Positions 34,628 through 44,774 of a stretch of 64,000 bases of DNA are shown piece after piece. Source of the stretch: Phragmites australis (Eukaryota > Streptophyta > Magnoliopsida > Poales > Poaceae). Each line of letters starts with the position of its first letter. The stretch's first letter is position 1. The stretch is from the NCBI RefSeq assembly GCF_958298935.1, contig NC_084941.1, positions 12,250,001 through 12,314,000 of the forward strand. The letters are read 5' to 3'. Made by a program: the position numbers and the translations under genes. Under the pieces are notes generated by a model, which had not been told where the DNA came from, did no database searches, and worked only from the letters and a program-made list of their open reading frames with translations.

Positions 34628-36520
34628 GTGCGTATGAGTGGCCAGATTCAGCAACAACCAGTTTTGATTCTTATTGACTCGGGCAGCACACATAGCCTCA
34701 TTGCTGATCGGGTCATGCTCCATCTCTCTGGTATTACACCTCTTCCACAGCCTCTCCAGGTTAAGGTGGCAGATGGAGCTATTGTGCAGTGTACTCACAA
34801 AATTCTTCAGGGTGAATGGCAAGTGCAGGGTGTCACCTTCATTTCTAACCTCAAGATCTTCTCTCTAGGTTGCTACGATGTCATATTGGGTATGGATTGG
34901 CTCGAACATCACAGCCCCATGACTGTTATCTGGAAGCTCAAGACTCTGAAATTTCTGCATGGTTCTCAACACGTATTTCTTCAGGGCATCCAACACACAT
35001 CTCTTTGGCAATCATCTTCTTCTTCCTCCCTACTCTGTATTGCTAGCAGTTCCACTGCCTGGTGCCACCTCCAGGACGTTTGCCCTCTGCATATACTGGA
35101 TACTACTGAAAATGTCCCTTCTGCTGTTCAGGCTGTGTTACAATGATTTGCCTCTGTATTTGAGCCTCTCCAGGAGCTACCACCCCGCCGTTCCTGGGAT
35201 CATCTTATCCCTCTACTGCCTGGGTCCAAGCCGGTCCACATTCAACCTTACCGCTATTCACCTGCGCAGAAAGATGAAATTGAAAGACAAATCGCTGACA
35301 TGTTGAGCAAGGGCATGATTCAAGTCAGCACAAGTCCCTTCTCCTCCCCCTGTCTTTTTTGTTCCAAGAAGGATAAGTCTTGGAGGTTTTGTGTTGATTT
35401 TTGGCACCTCAATGCGATGACTGTGAAAAACAAATTTCCCCTTCCAATCATTGATGAGTTTCTTGATGAATTGGCCCGTGCTTCTTGGTTCACACAATTG
35501 GACTTATATTCTAGATTTCATCAAATTTGTCTGGCACCTGGGGAAGAGTTCAAAATGGCCTTCCAAACGCATAGTGGCCACTATGAGTTTTATGTTATGC
35601 CGTTTGGTTTGTCAGGCGCTCCAGTGACCTTCCAAGGCGGTATGAATCAGCTATTGGCCCCCATGCTCCGCAAATTTGTCCTTGTCTTCATGGATGACAT
35701 ATTGGTTTATAGTGCTTCTTTGGAGGACCACGTCATACATCTGACCCAGGTGCTGCAACTGTTGAAACAACATCACTTCCAGGTGAAAGCCTCCAAGTGT
35801 TCCTTCGCCTAGACAAAATTGGCTTACCTCGGTCATGTTATCAGTGCGGTAGGCGTCACCACAGATCCAGTCAAGATTGAAGCTATCAAGGCATGGCCTA
35901 CGCCCTTCTCCACCAAAGAGCTGCATGGATTTTTAGGCCTCGCTGGCTATTGCCGCAAATTCGTCAAGAATTTTGGCATCATTAGTCTTTCCTTGACTGA
36001 ATTACTGAAGAAAAATGCTCTCTTCATCTAGACTTCAGAACAGGAAGCCTCTTTCCAAGAGCTCAAGGCTGCTCTCGTACAGGCGCTAGTGCTCGCCTTG
36101 CCTGATTTCCAGAAACCATTCACAGTTGAGACAGACGTGTGCGAGTCCGGCATCTGCATCGTCCTTCTTCAGGATGGCCATCCCTTGGCTTATCTCAGCA
36201 AGGCGTTGGGTCCACGCAATCGTGGCCTCTCCACTTATGAAAAAGAATGCCTCGCCATTCTCCTAGCAGTGGAACAATGGTGTCCTTATCTTCAGCATGG
36301 ACCATTCACCATCAAGACCGACCAGCGCAGTCTCTTGCATCTGGACGACCAGCGTCTTACCACTCCATGGCAGCAACACACCCTCACAAAGCTTCTTGGC
36401 CTTGATTACACCATTCAGTACAAGAAAGGCCTGTAGAATGGCGCTGCCGACGCCTTGTCCCGTCGGCCTCATGCCCCTGATGCCGAATTGATCGCCATCT
36501 CTTCTGGGGTCCCTGTCTAG
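34628..36520 (+). pseudogene. Ty3-gypsy protease, reverse transcriptase and RNase H, with amber stops
   Basis: The protease has DSGSTHS (about 34678-34698), ending at a TGA near 35144. Reverse transcriptase (35147-35812 and 35819-36031) shows a FCVDFWHLNAMT block, where families have DYR.LN, plus MPFGLSGAPVTFQ and the catalytic FMDDILVYS (about 35686-35712). RNase H (36032-36520) shows ETDVCESGICIVL and YEKECLAIL. In-frame TAG stops lie at 35810-35812, 36029-36031 and 36434-36436. Domain order PR-RT-RH followed by integrase is that of Ty3/gypsy. Confidence 0.9.
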
Positions 36521-36529
36521 TTGCAATAA

Positions 36530-37986
36530 GTGCACGCTAGTTATTCTTCGAGTGACCGCGCATGGCAATTACTCACTGAATTGTCTATTTCCAGTCCCTC
36601 TGCTGTCGGATTCTCATTGAAGGGAGGTATCATCTACTATCGCGACCGCATTTGGCTAGATGACAACTCTTCTCTTCAACTGAAGGTGATTCAAGCCTTA
36701 CACGATAGTGCATCAGGCGGCCACTCTGGGTTACTTGTCACCTACTGGCGCATTTCTCAGTTGTTCTTCTGGACAAACATGAAAGCGCACATTCGTGCTT
36801 ATGTTCAGAGTTGTGATATCTGTCAAAAAGCAAAACCTAAGCGGTTTCCCTATCCAGGTCTTCTGCAACCCCTTCCCATTCCTACTCGGTCATGGCAAAT
36901 AATTTCTTTGGATTTCATCGAAGGCCTACCTCGCTCATCATCCTTTAACTTTATTCTGATGGTTGTGGACAAGTTATCAAATCCATCATTTTAGACTGTG
37001 ACCGCATCTTCACAATTGCTTTTTGGCAAGAACTCTTCTGACTCACAGGCACTCAGCTTCGCATGAGTTCCGCCTACCACCCTCAGATGAACGGCCAGAC
37101 CAAGCTCGTGAATCAGTGTCTCGAAACTTATCTTCGCTGCTTTGTCCAGGCTTGCCCGGGTAAGTGGAGTGATTGGCTTCCTCTCGCTAAGTTTTGGTAC
37201 AACACTTGTTTCCACTCTGCTCTTAACAAGTCTCCTTTTCAGGTTCTCTACGGTCATTCCCCCCGCCACTTCAGCATCGACCCAAAAGAGCACTGTCAAG
37301 TTGACGATCTGCAGAAATGGCTCAGTGACCGTGAGTTGGTGCTCAAGCTTCTCCAACAGCACCTTCATCGAGCTCAGCAACGCATGAAGCAACAGGTGGA
37401 CAAGAACAAAACTGGATGCATCTTCAAGGTGGGCGATTGGGTTTTCCTCAAGCTACAGCCATACGTGCAGTCCTCGATGGCCACTCGTTCCAATCAAAAG
37501 CTCTCCTTCAAGTATTTTGGACCTTATCAAGTTTTGGAACACATTGGTGCTGTCGCTTATTGTCTCCAATTACCACCCTCAAGCTCCATCCATCTGGTAT
37601 TCCACGTCTCACACCTGCACAAGGCCTTGGGAGACAAAGAACGTGCCGTCACAGCACCACCTCCCGCCGTCGATCCTTATCAGTACCCAGAAGCTATCCT
37701 ACAGACTCGGCGTGTTCCAGTGGGTAACGCCTTGGTCTCTCAGGCTTTGATCAAGTGGTCCAATCAGGATGTTCATCTCGCCACCTGGGAAGACATGGAT
37801 CAGCTTCGTGCTCGCTTCCCTCATGCTCCAGCCTGGGGTCAGGCTGTTTCTCAAGGAGGGGAGGGTGTTAAGGATGACGACGCCTGTGGGCTGAGGAGGA
37901 AGACGGTCATGCAGAGGACTCAGGCCGAGCGAACCAGAAGGCCCAAGCATCCTAATGTCCGCCTGGATGGGTATGAGCTGTCGTGA
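36530..37986 (+). pseudogene. Ty3-gypsy integrase with chromodomain-like end; core deletion
   Basis: The N-terminal HHCC finger includes H....GGHSG and CDICQKAK (about 36700-36830). The core starts normally (LDFIEGLP and VVDKLS). It then jumps, with a TAG at 36992-36994, to a DCDRIFTIAFWQELF segment and SSAYHPQMNGQT (about 37066-37101), so roughly 35-40 residues between the first and second catalytic acidic residues are missing. A YHPQ.NGQ to VLYG.SP block, a GDWVFLKLQP segment and a chromodomain-like ALIKWSNQDVHLATWED tail follow. The last frame runs through the polypurine tract into the 3' LTR. Confidence 0.9.
37856..37867 (+). other. Polypurine tract of the gypsy element
   Basis: GGAGGGGAGGG-type purine run abutting the TGTTAAGG start of the 3' LTR. 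It primes plus-strand synthesis. Confidence 0.8.
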
Positions 37987-38215
37987 GCGTCGTGTGGTGT
38001 TGGAGATGAGTGTGGGCCAGAGGCCATGTAAGGAACACTATTAAAGGGGCGAGAGAGCGTGGAGAGGAAGCTAACGAGCATATGAACTACTCTATGAACT
38101 CGATCTTCCTCTGTTCTTGCTGAATCCAACCTATGAAGCTATGCTTGCTATCCCAGCCTCAAATTCTCTGCTATTCCTCTCTTGAAAATCCCTCTAGTCC
38201 AAGCAGTCGCTAACA
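37868..38215 (+). mobile_element. 3' LTR of gypsy element (348 bp)
   Basis: Starts TGTTAAGGATGACG directly after a polypurine tract and ends GCTAACA. The ends TGTTA/TAACA form a short inverted repeat, as expected for an LTR. Its right 205 bp match the truncated 5' LTR. The small LTR and chromodomain-like tail suggest a Reina-like chromovirus. The sequence to its right is the duplicated myosin-downstream segment. Confidence 0.88.
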
Positions 38216-38216
38216 C

Positions 38217-39270
38217 GGCATTATGTCAAGTCCACCATATGTTTTCTGCTAACCTATTTGAAATGTCCCTCTTTCTGTTCTCTTAGCTTTTCCGCTATGT
38301 AACTGTTTCAAGTGTTCCATTCATGATAGGTTGCTGCAAGGACTAATTTATCAAATGTAAGACTCCTTATCACTCTGATTTGCCAACTAGTCTTCATCTC
38401 AAAACCCGTATAAATAGAATATTTTTGTGATGTTTTTTGTCCGTCTCACAAAGTGTGCTGCGAAAACCGTACAATTGACCTTATCCCTGACGTGGACATT
38501 GCATAAGTTTGATAGGTCCGACAAAGATTTATAAGTTTGTATTATAGATGTTATGTTGGGCATTCCTCATTAGTCTAAAGCACCGTATATAGAACAGCAA
38601 GTGAGAATTATACATTCACATATATCAGCTTTTGGAAAGAGGATACAACAAAAAAAAAAAGAAAACCTGAGTGATTTTGATTACATATAGTTGAACACTT
38701 GAGCTGGTGACTTCTCACAGCTTGAGCATCTCGGGGCCCTTTTGTTGTTCCAATACATTAGATCACAACTAAGAAGTGACAGTGACAAGGCAGCGATGGC
38801 ACTTGCCAACTTGTCTGGATGTGAGACGAAACCACAGAAGTCGCTATAGAGTTCCATTGATTGATTAGTTTGGACCTTAGCAAGATGTATGGTTTGTTTG
38901 GTTCATAGCCAGTATGCGCCCTGTTAAAATTTGCGCGCCAACACTCGCGAGGGTCATTGACTCATTGCTTGGTTCGGCGTCCGCGCCAGTGTTAATTTAC
39001 GCCCACACGCAGCCAAATACGCGGCGGCCGAAATCTTCGCCTAGGATTTGGCACGCCGATGGTTTGGCGGGGGCAAACTGGGGCCGAATCCAAACAGCCC
39101 TGTAGAGACTCTTGATCAAATGGATCACATGTAACTAATGTCAATTAGACATTAATATTCTTTTAGATGGTCAATGAATTAGTACTGGCTTCTGCCTACT
39201 CGATTCCCCTTTTTATTATTTTCAGCATGTTAGTTTCGTGAAGTGTCCTCTGATGGCGCCTTCATTCGGT
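38217..39270 (+). repeat. Myosin-downstream segment, copy B
   Basis: Matches copy A (17191-18190 and 21727-21890) in order, without the copia insertion but with its own ~215-bp insertion at about 38888-39103. It starts right at the gypsy 3' LTR edge, so any further duplicated sequence, such as the myosin tail itself, is not present here. Confidence 0.82.
38888..39103. mobile_element. MITE-like insertion in copy B
   Basis: The left end GGTTTGTTTGGTTCATAGCC and the reverse complement of the right end (GGGCTGTTTGGATTCGG) are similar, as in Tourist-like MITEs. It interrupts the block that is continuous with copy A. The target-site duplication is not clear. Confidence 0.6.
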
Positions 39271-39712
39271 AATTTTTTCAAGAACATAACACATGGCATA
39301 GATAAACACATAACCTAAATGATTCGTGTACAACTATTTGAGTACAACTCGAATACAACTGTGTATTTAAACCATCTAATGTATTTCTTAAGAGAAGTGC
39401 TCCGGTGGAGCTTTTTCTAAAAGGTTGCACGAATCCCAAAGCAGCCATGGATAGTTAAGCGACTTAATTAATCTGTTAAATCTGTCCAGGCCCGGCCCGG
39501 CCAGCCCAGCCCCGCCCAGACCCAGGTTCATGATCTAATCAACTTCATTCCGTCACGCCGCCTCCATTCACAGGGTTGCCTCCAACATCAATGCCGCCCT
39601 TCGCCGATCGCAGCTTGGCAGCGCACCGCCATCGTCGAGGTCCCTTCTCGTCGCGCCGTCCACATGACGTCGAGTCAGTGGAGGATGGCGCGGTTGGCGG
39701 GGATGAGGACCA
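39271..39712. other. No gene recognised
   Basis: AT-rich to about 39480, then a GC-rich stretch with CCCGGCCCGGCC-type runs. Short frames only, and nothing matching a known family. Confidence 0.5.
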
Positions 39713-40575
39713 GGACCGGTTCTGAGATTTCAGTGACCCAGGGCGAAACTAAAAATAGGACCCATTGAACATAAATATTGCAATATTTATATATCAATTA
39801 CAAATATAATATTCTGGTAGACTCCACGAGCATTTACGATAAGTTTGAACAATCTGGAATGCGTCCGTTACGGTAAGCTGGAACAAAATTATCGTAAATA
39901 CTCGCGGGAACAAAATTGTGAGGGATCGGAGTACACGTACGTATGCTTGCGTTAATGCATGATAGCTAGGTAGAGATACTCACATGCTTATGTACAACTT
40001 GCTACGTGCAACTTTAGTTACTCATCGGTACATGCAGCAGGTAGCTTACAACAATAGTAGCTTTGAATCTATCTGCTCGCAGGTGTCAGCACCACAGTAC
40101 AAACGCTGGACCCATTGATTATCGGAGTGAGCGAAGACCTTTCCATATTTCAAACGTGCGATCTTAGCAAGGGTCAGATCCATTTGAGGTGGAGTAGAAA
40201 CTATATAGGAGAAAAATCAGCAACGAAAACTCATATGCAATGATTGACGCATGTTCTCAATCTAAGTTGCGGGCATGCGGGGCACCTTGGAGTTGTGGTC
40301 CCCCGAACGCGGGAAACTGAACTATGTTGACAGAAGAAAACACGAAATAGGCAAACAACCAAATAGGTTAGGCAGGCAGGTTACTTGATTTTTTATGGAC
40401 CAGAGGAACCATGCCACCTGTGACCGTGCGGACTGCTTGGCCTACCTACTACTTTAAACCTAATTCTATCTGCTATCGTATTGTTAGACATGCATACTAT
40501 ACACAGGTATAAGAGAAGTTGTCCCTCAGTTTTAGGGCTTGGGGCCGCAAGCCCGCTCGACCCCCTCAGAGCCGG
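39713..40575. mobile_element. Candidate non-autonomous DNA transposon
   Basis: The left end ACCGGTTCTGAGATTTC...CCCAGGGCGAA and the reverse complement of the right end (AGAGCCGGCTCTGAGGGG) resemble each other and a common grass repeat terminus (GCCGG(C/T)YCTGAG). It has no coding capacity. Exact ends and target duplication were not fixed. Confidence 0.45.
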
Positions 40576-41301
40576 CTCTAACGAGGATGGAGGAGCAGGA
40601 GGGGGTGTGCGCACGGTGAGCATTAGATGCGGGGCCTGGTGCAGCACCACCGCTCCCCTGTGGGTGGCGAGTCCGCCGCCGTCCGAGCGACATCTACCCA
40701 TGGCTTGGTGCCTGAAGAATTTCCCCAATTAGGTGGTGTCGGCGCATTTCGTCACCGATTTTGGCTTGGAGCGGAGATCCACCCATCAGACTTGGACCGA
40801 ATCCTTCGTCTTGTTGGTAAGCAACCCAAATCTTGCTTTTACGGTTTGCTACATGAGTGAGTTCGTTCCGTATTGAAAATGAGAGATCTTTTGCCAATTT
40901 ATTGTGAAATTGACTATTAATCTTGTTGGCAAATTGTTCCATAGTCATGACTGAAACTGTATGACCCCGATTGAGTGCTATTAATTTTGTTGTACCATAG
41001 CCAAAAAAAAAAATTTATAGCACTGTTGGCTCAGGAATGTAGTAGCATGAGAATACGTGGGAAGGTCATTCTGCAGAGCACCAAATCACATTGTTCTTGC
41101 ATGTTATTTTGGAACCTGGGTAGTCAATTTAGTTCAGCCTGAAATTTTGGTTGTCTGGAACCTAAGCTGTAACTGGAATTAGGATCACTTCAGGCCGCAT
41201 TTTGCTAGCCTTTGTTTCCTTGGAATCATGTACAATTTACACAAGCACAAGAAAAGATATGGATTTCTAAGTAAGTGATGAGATGTAGAAACAAACCGTG
41301 T
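40576..41301. other. No gene recognised
   Basis: A GC-rich start (to about 40820) ends in a possible splice donor GTAAGC, followed by AT-rich sequence. It could hold a non-coding first exon, but no protein match supports that. Confidence 0.4.
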
Positions 41302-41316
41302 AAAATGCAAAGATGT
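41302..41316 (+). repeat. Target-site duplication of LINE C, left copy
   Basis: AAAATGCAAAGATGT, identical to 43672-43686. Confidence 0.95.
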
Positions 41317-43671
41317 CATGGAGGTGTGTTGGCTCACAAGAAAAGATATGGTTCACGGGTCGTTTCTATAAGGTGTGTTGGCCGGTTATTAAAGATGACA
41401 TCATGGAGGCTTTACATGCGGTGCATGGCGGGGACGGTAGGAATCTCAACCTACTGAACTCGGCTCTACTTGTTCTCATCCCCAAAGCTCCGGATGCCGA
41501 CCACCCGAGGGACTTCAGACCAATTAGCTTGGTCCATAGCTTCGCGAAGCTTGCTACTAAGGTATTGGCTAACCGGCTGGCGCCCCGGTTGCCGGCCATG
41601 GTGTCGGTGAATCAGAGTGCGTTCGTCAAGGGTCGCTGTATTCATGACAACTTTCTTATGGTTCAACATATGGCTAAATACTTCCACAGGCAAAAGTTGC
41701 CTCGGATCCTCCTAAAGTTGGATATTACAAAGGCCTTCGATTCGGTTTCTTGGTCGTTTCTTTTGGAAGTACTTTCGCATTTGGGATTCGGCCCTCGTGG
41801 ATGAACATCTTATGTTTGCTACTTTCGTCCTCCTCAACCCGTGTTCTTCTGAATGGGTGCCCGGGGATGGTCATCGTTCATCGCCGAGGCCTCTGTCAAG
41901 GCGACCCATTATCGCCGATGCTCTTCATCCTGGTGATGGATGTGCTAAATTCCCTCTTCCTCAAAGCTGCGGAGGAAGGTCTTTTGTCACCTTTGGCGGC
42001 GAGGGGATTCGGTCACCACCTATCCTTATACGCATATGACGTCGTTTTGTTCCTACAACCAAGCGCCCGTGATATCTCTCTGTCCAAGGCTATTCTGAGT
42101 TCCTTTGGACATTCTTTTGGGTTGCATACAAACATGCTAAAGAGCTCTTTTGTTCCCATTGGTTGCAGCGAGTCAGATTTGGAGCTGGTCGCCTCAGTCC
42201 TGCCATGCTCAATTGCAAACCTACCATGTAGGTACCTGGGCCTACCTCTCTCTGTTCGCAAGTTGCGAAAGACGGACCTACAGCCACTCATTGACAGATT
42301 TGATGACTTGCTGCCTGGCTGGAAGGCCGGCTTATTGACCAGCGTTGGTCGCTCGGTCCTGGTGCGTGTGGTGCTCACTGCCATACCGATATACATGCTC
42401 CTCGCTCTGGATATCCCGAAATGGGTGATCAAAGCTCTTGACAAGAGGTGGAGAGCATTTCTTTGGAAGGGGCGAAAGGAAATTCAAGATGGTCATTGTG
42501 CGGTTGCCTGGACTCATGTCTGCCGGCCGATGGAGCTTGGAGGGCTTGGTATCCACAATCTTGAGATCTTGGGATGGTCCCTCCGGATGAGATGTCTTTG
42601 GTTGCAAAAATTGCTGCCAAATAGGCCACCGTCGATGTTCAGCCTGGACATACCCACCAAGGTCCAAGCGATGTTTGCGGCATCCATGATATTCGAGGCG
42701 GAGATGGGCACTCGACTCTCTTTTGGTCGGATAGATGGCTATTTGGTCGCTCTCTGAAAGATTTGGCGCCGAACTTACTTCCTTTTGTTGCGAAAAGGGC
42801 AGTCGGCAAAAGGACGGTGTATGGGCCTTGCAGAATCGGGCTTGGCTTAGAGACATTAGTGCAACCCTCAATGGGCTGGCGACCTAGCAATTCCTGCAGG
42901 TGTGGGATGCTGTCGCGGGCTTTCAGTTACATGAGGGGGTTCTGGACCAGCACCGCTGGACCCCGGTGGCTTTCAGCACGTTCTCGATGCATTCGGCCTA
43001 CCATCGTTTTTTCACGGGTGCTATTAACTTTGAACCATACAAGAGGATTTGGAAGACGTGGGCTCCGCTGCAAGCCAAGTTCTTTGTCTGGTTGGCGACT
43101 CTGAATAGATGTTGGACAGCGGACAGGCTCGCGCGGCGGGCTTGCAGCACCCACCGAGCTGCCCGCTTTGTGATTAGGTGAAGGAAATGGTGCAACACCT
43201 GTTGACTGATTGCGTTTTTGCTAGAAAGATCTAGTTCAAAACGCTACAACGGGTGCATCTGGGGTATTTGACACCAACACATGACGACACAAACTTTCAA
43301 GCTTGGTGGCGTCGCGCGATGAAACAAGCTTCCAAGGAGCTCCGCAAGGGTTTCAACTCGCTAGTGATTTTGGTGGCATGGTTTATTTGGAAGCTACGGA
43401 ATCGATGTGTGTTTGATGGAGCTAGTCCCTCAATTGATGGTCTTCTAGTAGACATTCGTGAGGAGGCTTGGTTGTGGTATCTAGGTGGAGCATCTAGGTT
43501 GCATGTCTTGCTAGGTTGACCTACACTTCTTGGTCGTGCTGAGTTTATGGCGCGCTGTTTCACCTCTAACTAACCCGGCCGTTGGAACGGCATTGTATTT
43601 AAACTCGTCTTCGAGTTCTCCCTGCTCTTAATATATTGACACGCAGCTCTCCTGCGTCATTCGCGAAAAAA
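41317..43671 (+). mobile_element. LINE C, 5'-truncated, bounded by a perfect 15-bp duplication
   Basis: Plus-strand L1-type LINE starting inside the reverse transcriptase region. It shows LVLIPKAPDADHPRDFRPIS (about 41469-41528), LDITKAFDSVSWSFLLEVL (about 41718-41775), GLCQGDPLSPMLF (about 41890-41929), the active-site segment read as LYAYDVVLF (42026-42052), LPLSVRKL, zf-RVT (about 43020-43250) and a short 3' UTR ending in poly(A) at 43666-43671. Frame changes near 41790 and in the C-terminal third, plus Tyr for the first catalytic Asp (TAT at 42035-42037), show it cannot be active now. Exact duplication of AAAATGCAAAGATGT on both sides fixes the insertion. Confidence 0.95.
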
Positions 43672-43686
43672 AAATGCAAAGATGTA
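43672..43686 (+). repeat. Target-site duplication of LINE C, right copy
   Basis: AAAATGCAAAGATGT following the poly(A). The first A residues cannot be told apart from the tail. Confidence 0.95.
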
Positions 43687-43882
43687 AATAATTGAGAAGG
43701 TAATGTTCTGAACATTGTTCCTATTCAATTTGGACATTTCTTTTTGATGCAAAACATAGCAAGGAGGAAATATTTCCTGCTGTTGTTCTGGCATCCAAAG
43801 TGTTTGTTTTTTTAATCTAATTTGTGCAAGATGGAAGTGGATGTTGAAGCTAGCAGAAATACAGAGTCTGAATATACCCTAA

Positions 43883-44771
43883 GGCCAACTCTAACAGCTA
43901 CCTTAAAATTTCGTACTCTATAATACTATTACAGTATCCACTACCACTATTACAGAACTATTTTTCCAACCATATCCAACAGATACTCTATACTTTAACC
44001 CTATCTTCTCTCTTTTTTTTTGGGTACAAACTCACCTGCAGCACAAAGTGAACGAGGTAGCACAGCACCCACCCTCGGCCGCCCCGCACCGCCGTGGAGT
44101 GCCTCTGCCGAGCAGGAGCAACGTCGCGCGCCCGTGAGTTACTCGTCTCCCCTTCCCTTCTGCGTCCGAATTCCGTACGGCATTGTTGCGGCGACCAATC
44201 CGGTTGCTCTGCGCTGAAATCAAGCGCTGAACCGACCGGAGGAAGCGTTTCGCTCGGGAGCAACGGCGACGGCAGGAGCCGGGATATGATGACCAAGGAA
44301 GGAGGCGCGGAGCTGTGTGGAGATGGCGGCGTGTACGAGGCGAGGAGGCGGCAGTCGCTGAGGGCGCGGTACGCGTACGGGTTCATCTTCTTCGCCACCA
44401 ACCTGCTGGCCCACCGCCGCCCTCCCTCGACGCCACCTCTTCCGCTACGACGTTTCCCACAGCCGCGCATCAGTGCTCCGCGAGCCGCCAGAGGTGGAGG
44501 GGTCCAAGGGGCGCCTGGGGCGGTCCCTGGGGTCGGCTGGTGGGCTGCTCCGGCTGTGTGCGTTCGACATCCTCAATGAGAAGAGCGACAGCGATGCGGC
44601 TCATTTGCCGCCACCGCAAAGAAGCTGCTCCTCTCTCCTCATTTGCTGCCACTGCATTCCTGTACCCACGGATGCCGACGCCGGTGGAGTTCGCTGCAGC
44701 TGCTACAGTAACAACGCAAGGTACTGTAGCACTGGAAAAAAATGGATTTGTCGAATTGGTTGGAATTGGCC
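43883..44771 (+). mobile_element. PIF/Tourist-like element (889 bp) carrying gene fragments
   Basis: Ends GGCCAACTCTAAC... and ...GGTTGGAATTGGCC form imperfect terminal inverted repeats. The 3-bp flank TAA occurs on both sides (43880-43882 and 44772-44774), the size and sequence expected of PIF/Harbinger insertion. Removing the element rejoins a continuous AT-rich flank. The interior is GC-rich and exon-like (see 44286-44580). It has no transposase. Confidence 0.6.
44286..44580 (+). pseudogene. Captured exon fragments: Serinc/TMS-like first exon, then an unidentified fragment
   Basis: From an ATG at 44286 the plus strand reads MMTKEGGAELC..., then SLRARYAYGFIFFATNLLA at about 44355-44415. 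This matches the start of plant Serinc/TMS membrane proteins, whose first transmembrane segment follows a short basic cytosolic leader (LRARY.YG.IF...NLLAW). After this point the homology stops without a splice donor. A second fragment begins, in another frame, with FRYDVSHSRASVLREPPEVE and a GRLGRSLGSAGGLLRLCAFD stretch at about 44446-44570. That resembles part of a plant F-box/kelch-type protein, but I am not sure. The junction of two unrelated fragments is typical of gene capture by a transposon. Confidence 0.5.
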
Positions 44772-44774
44772 TAA

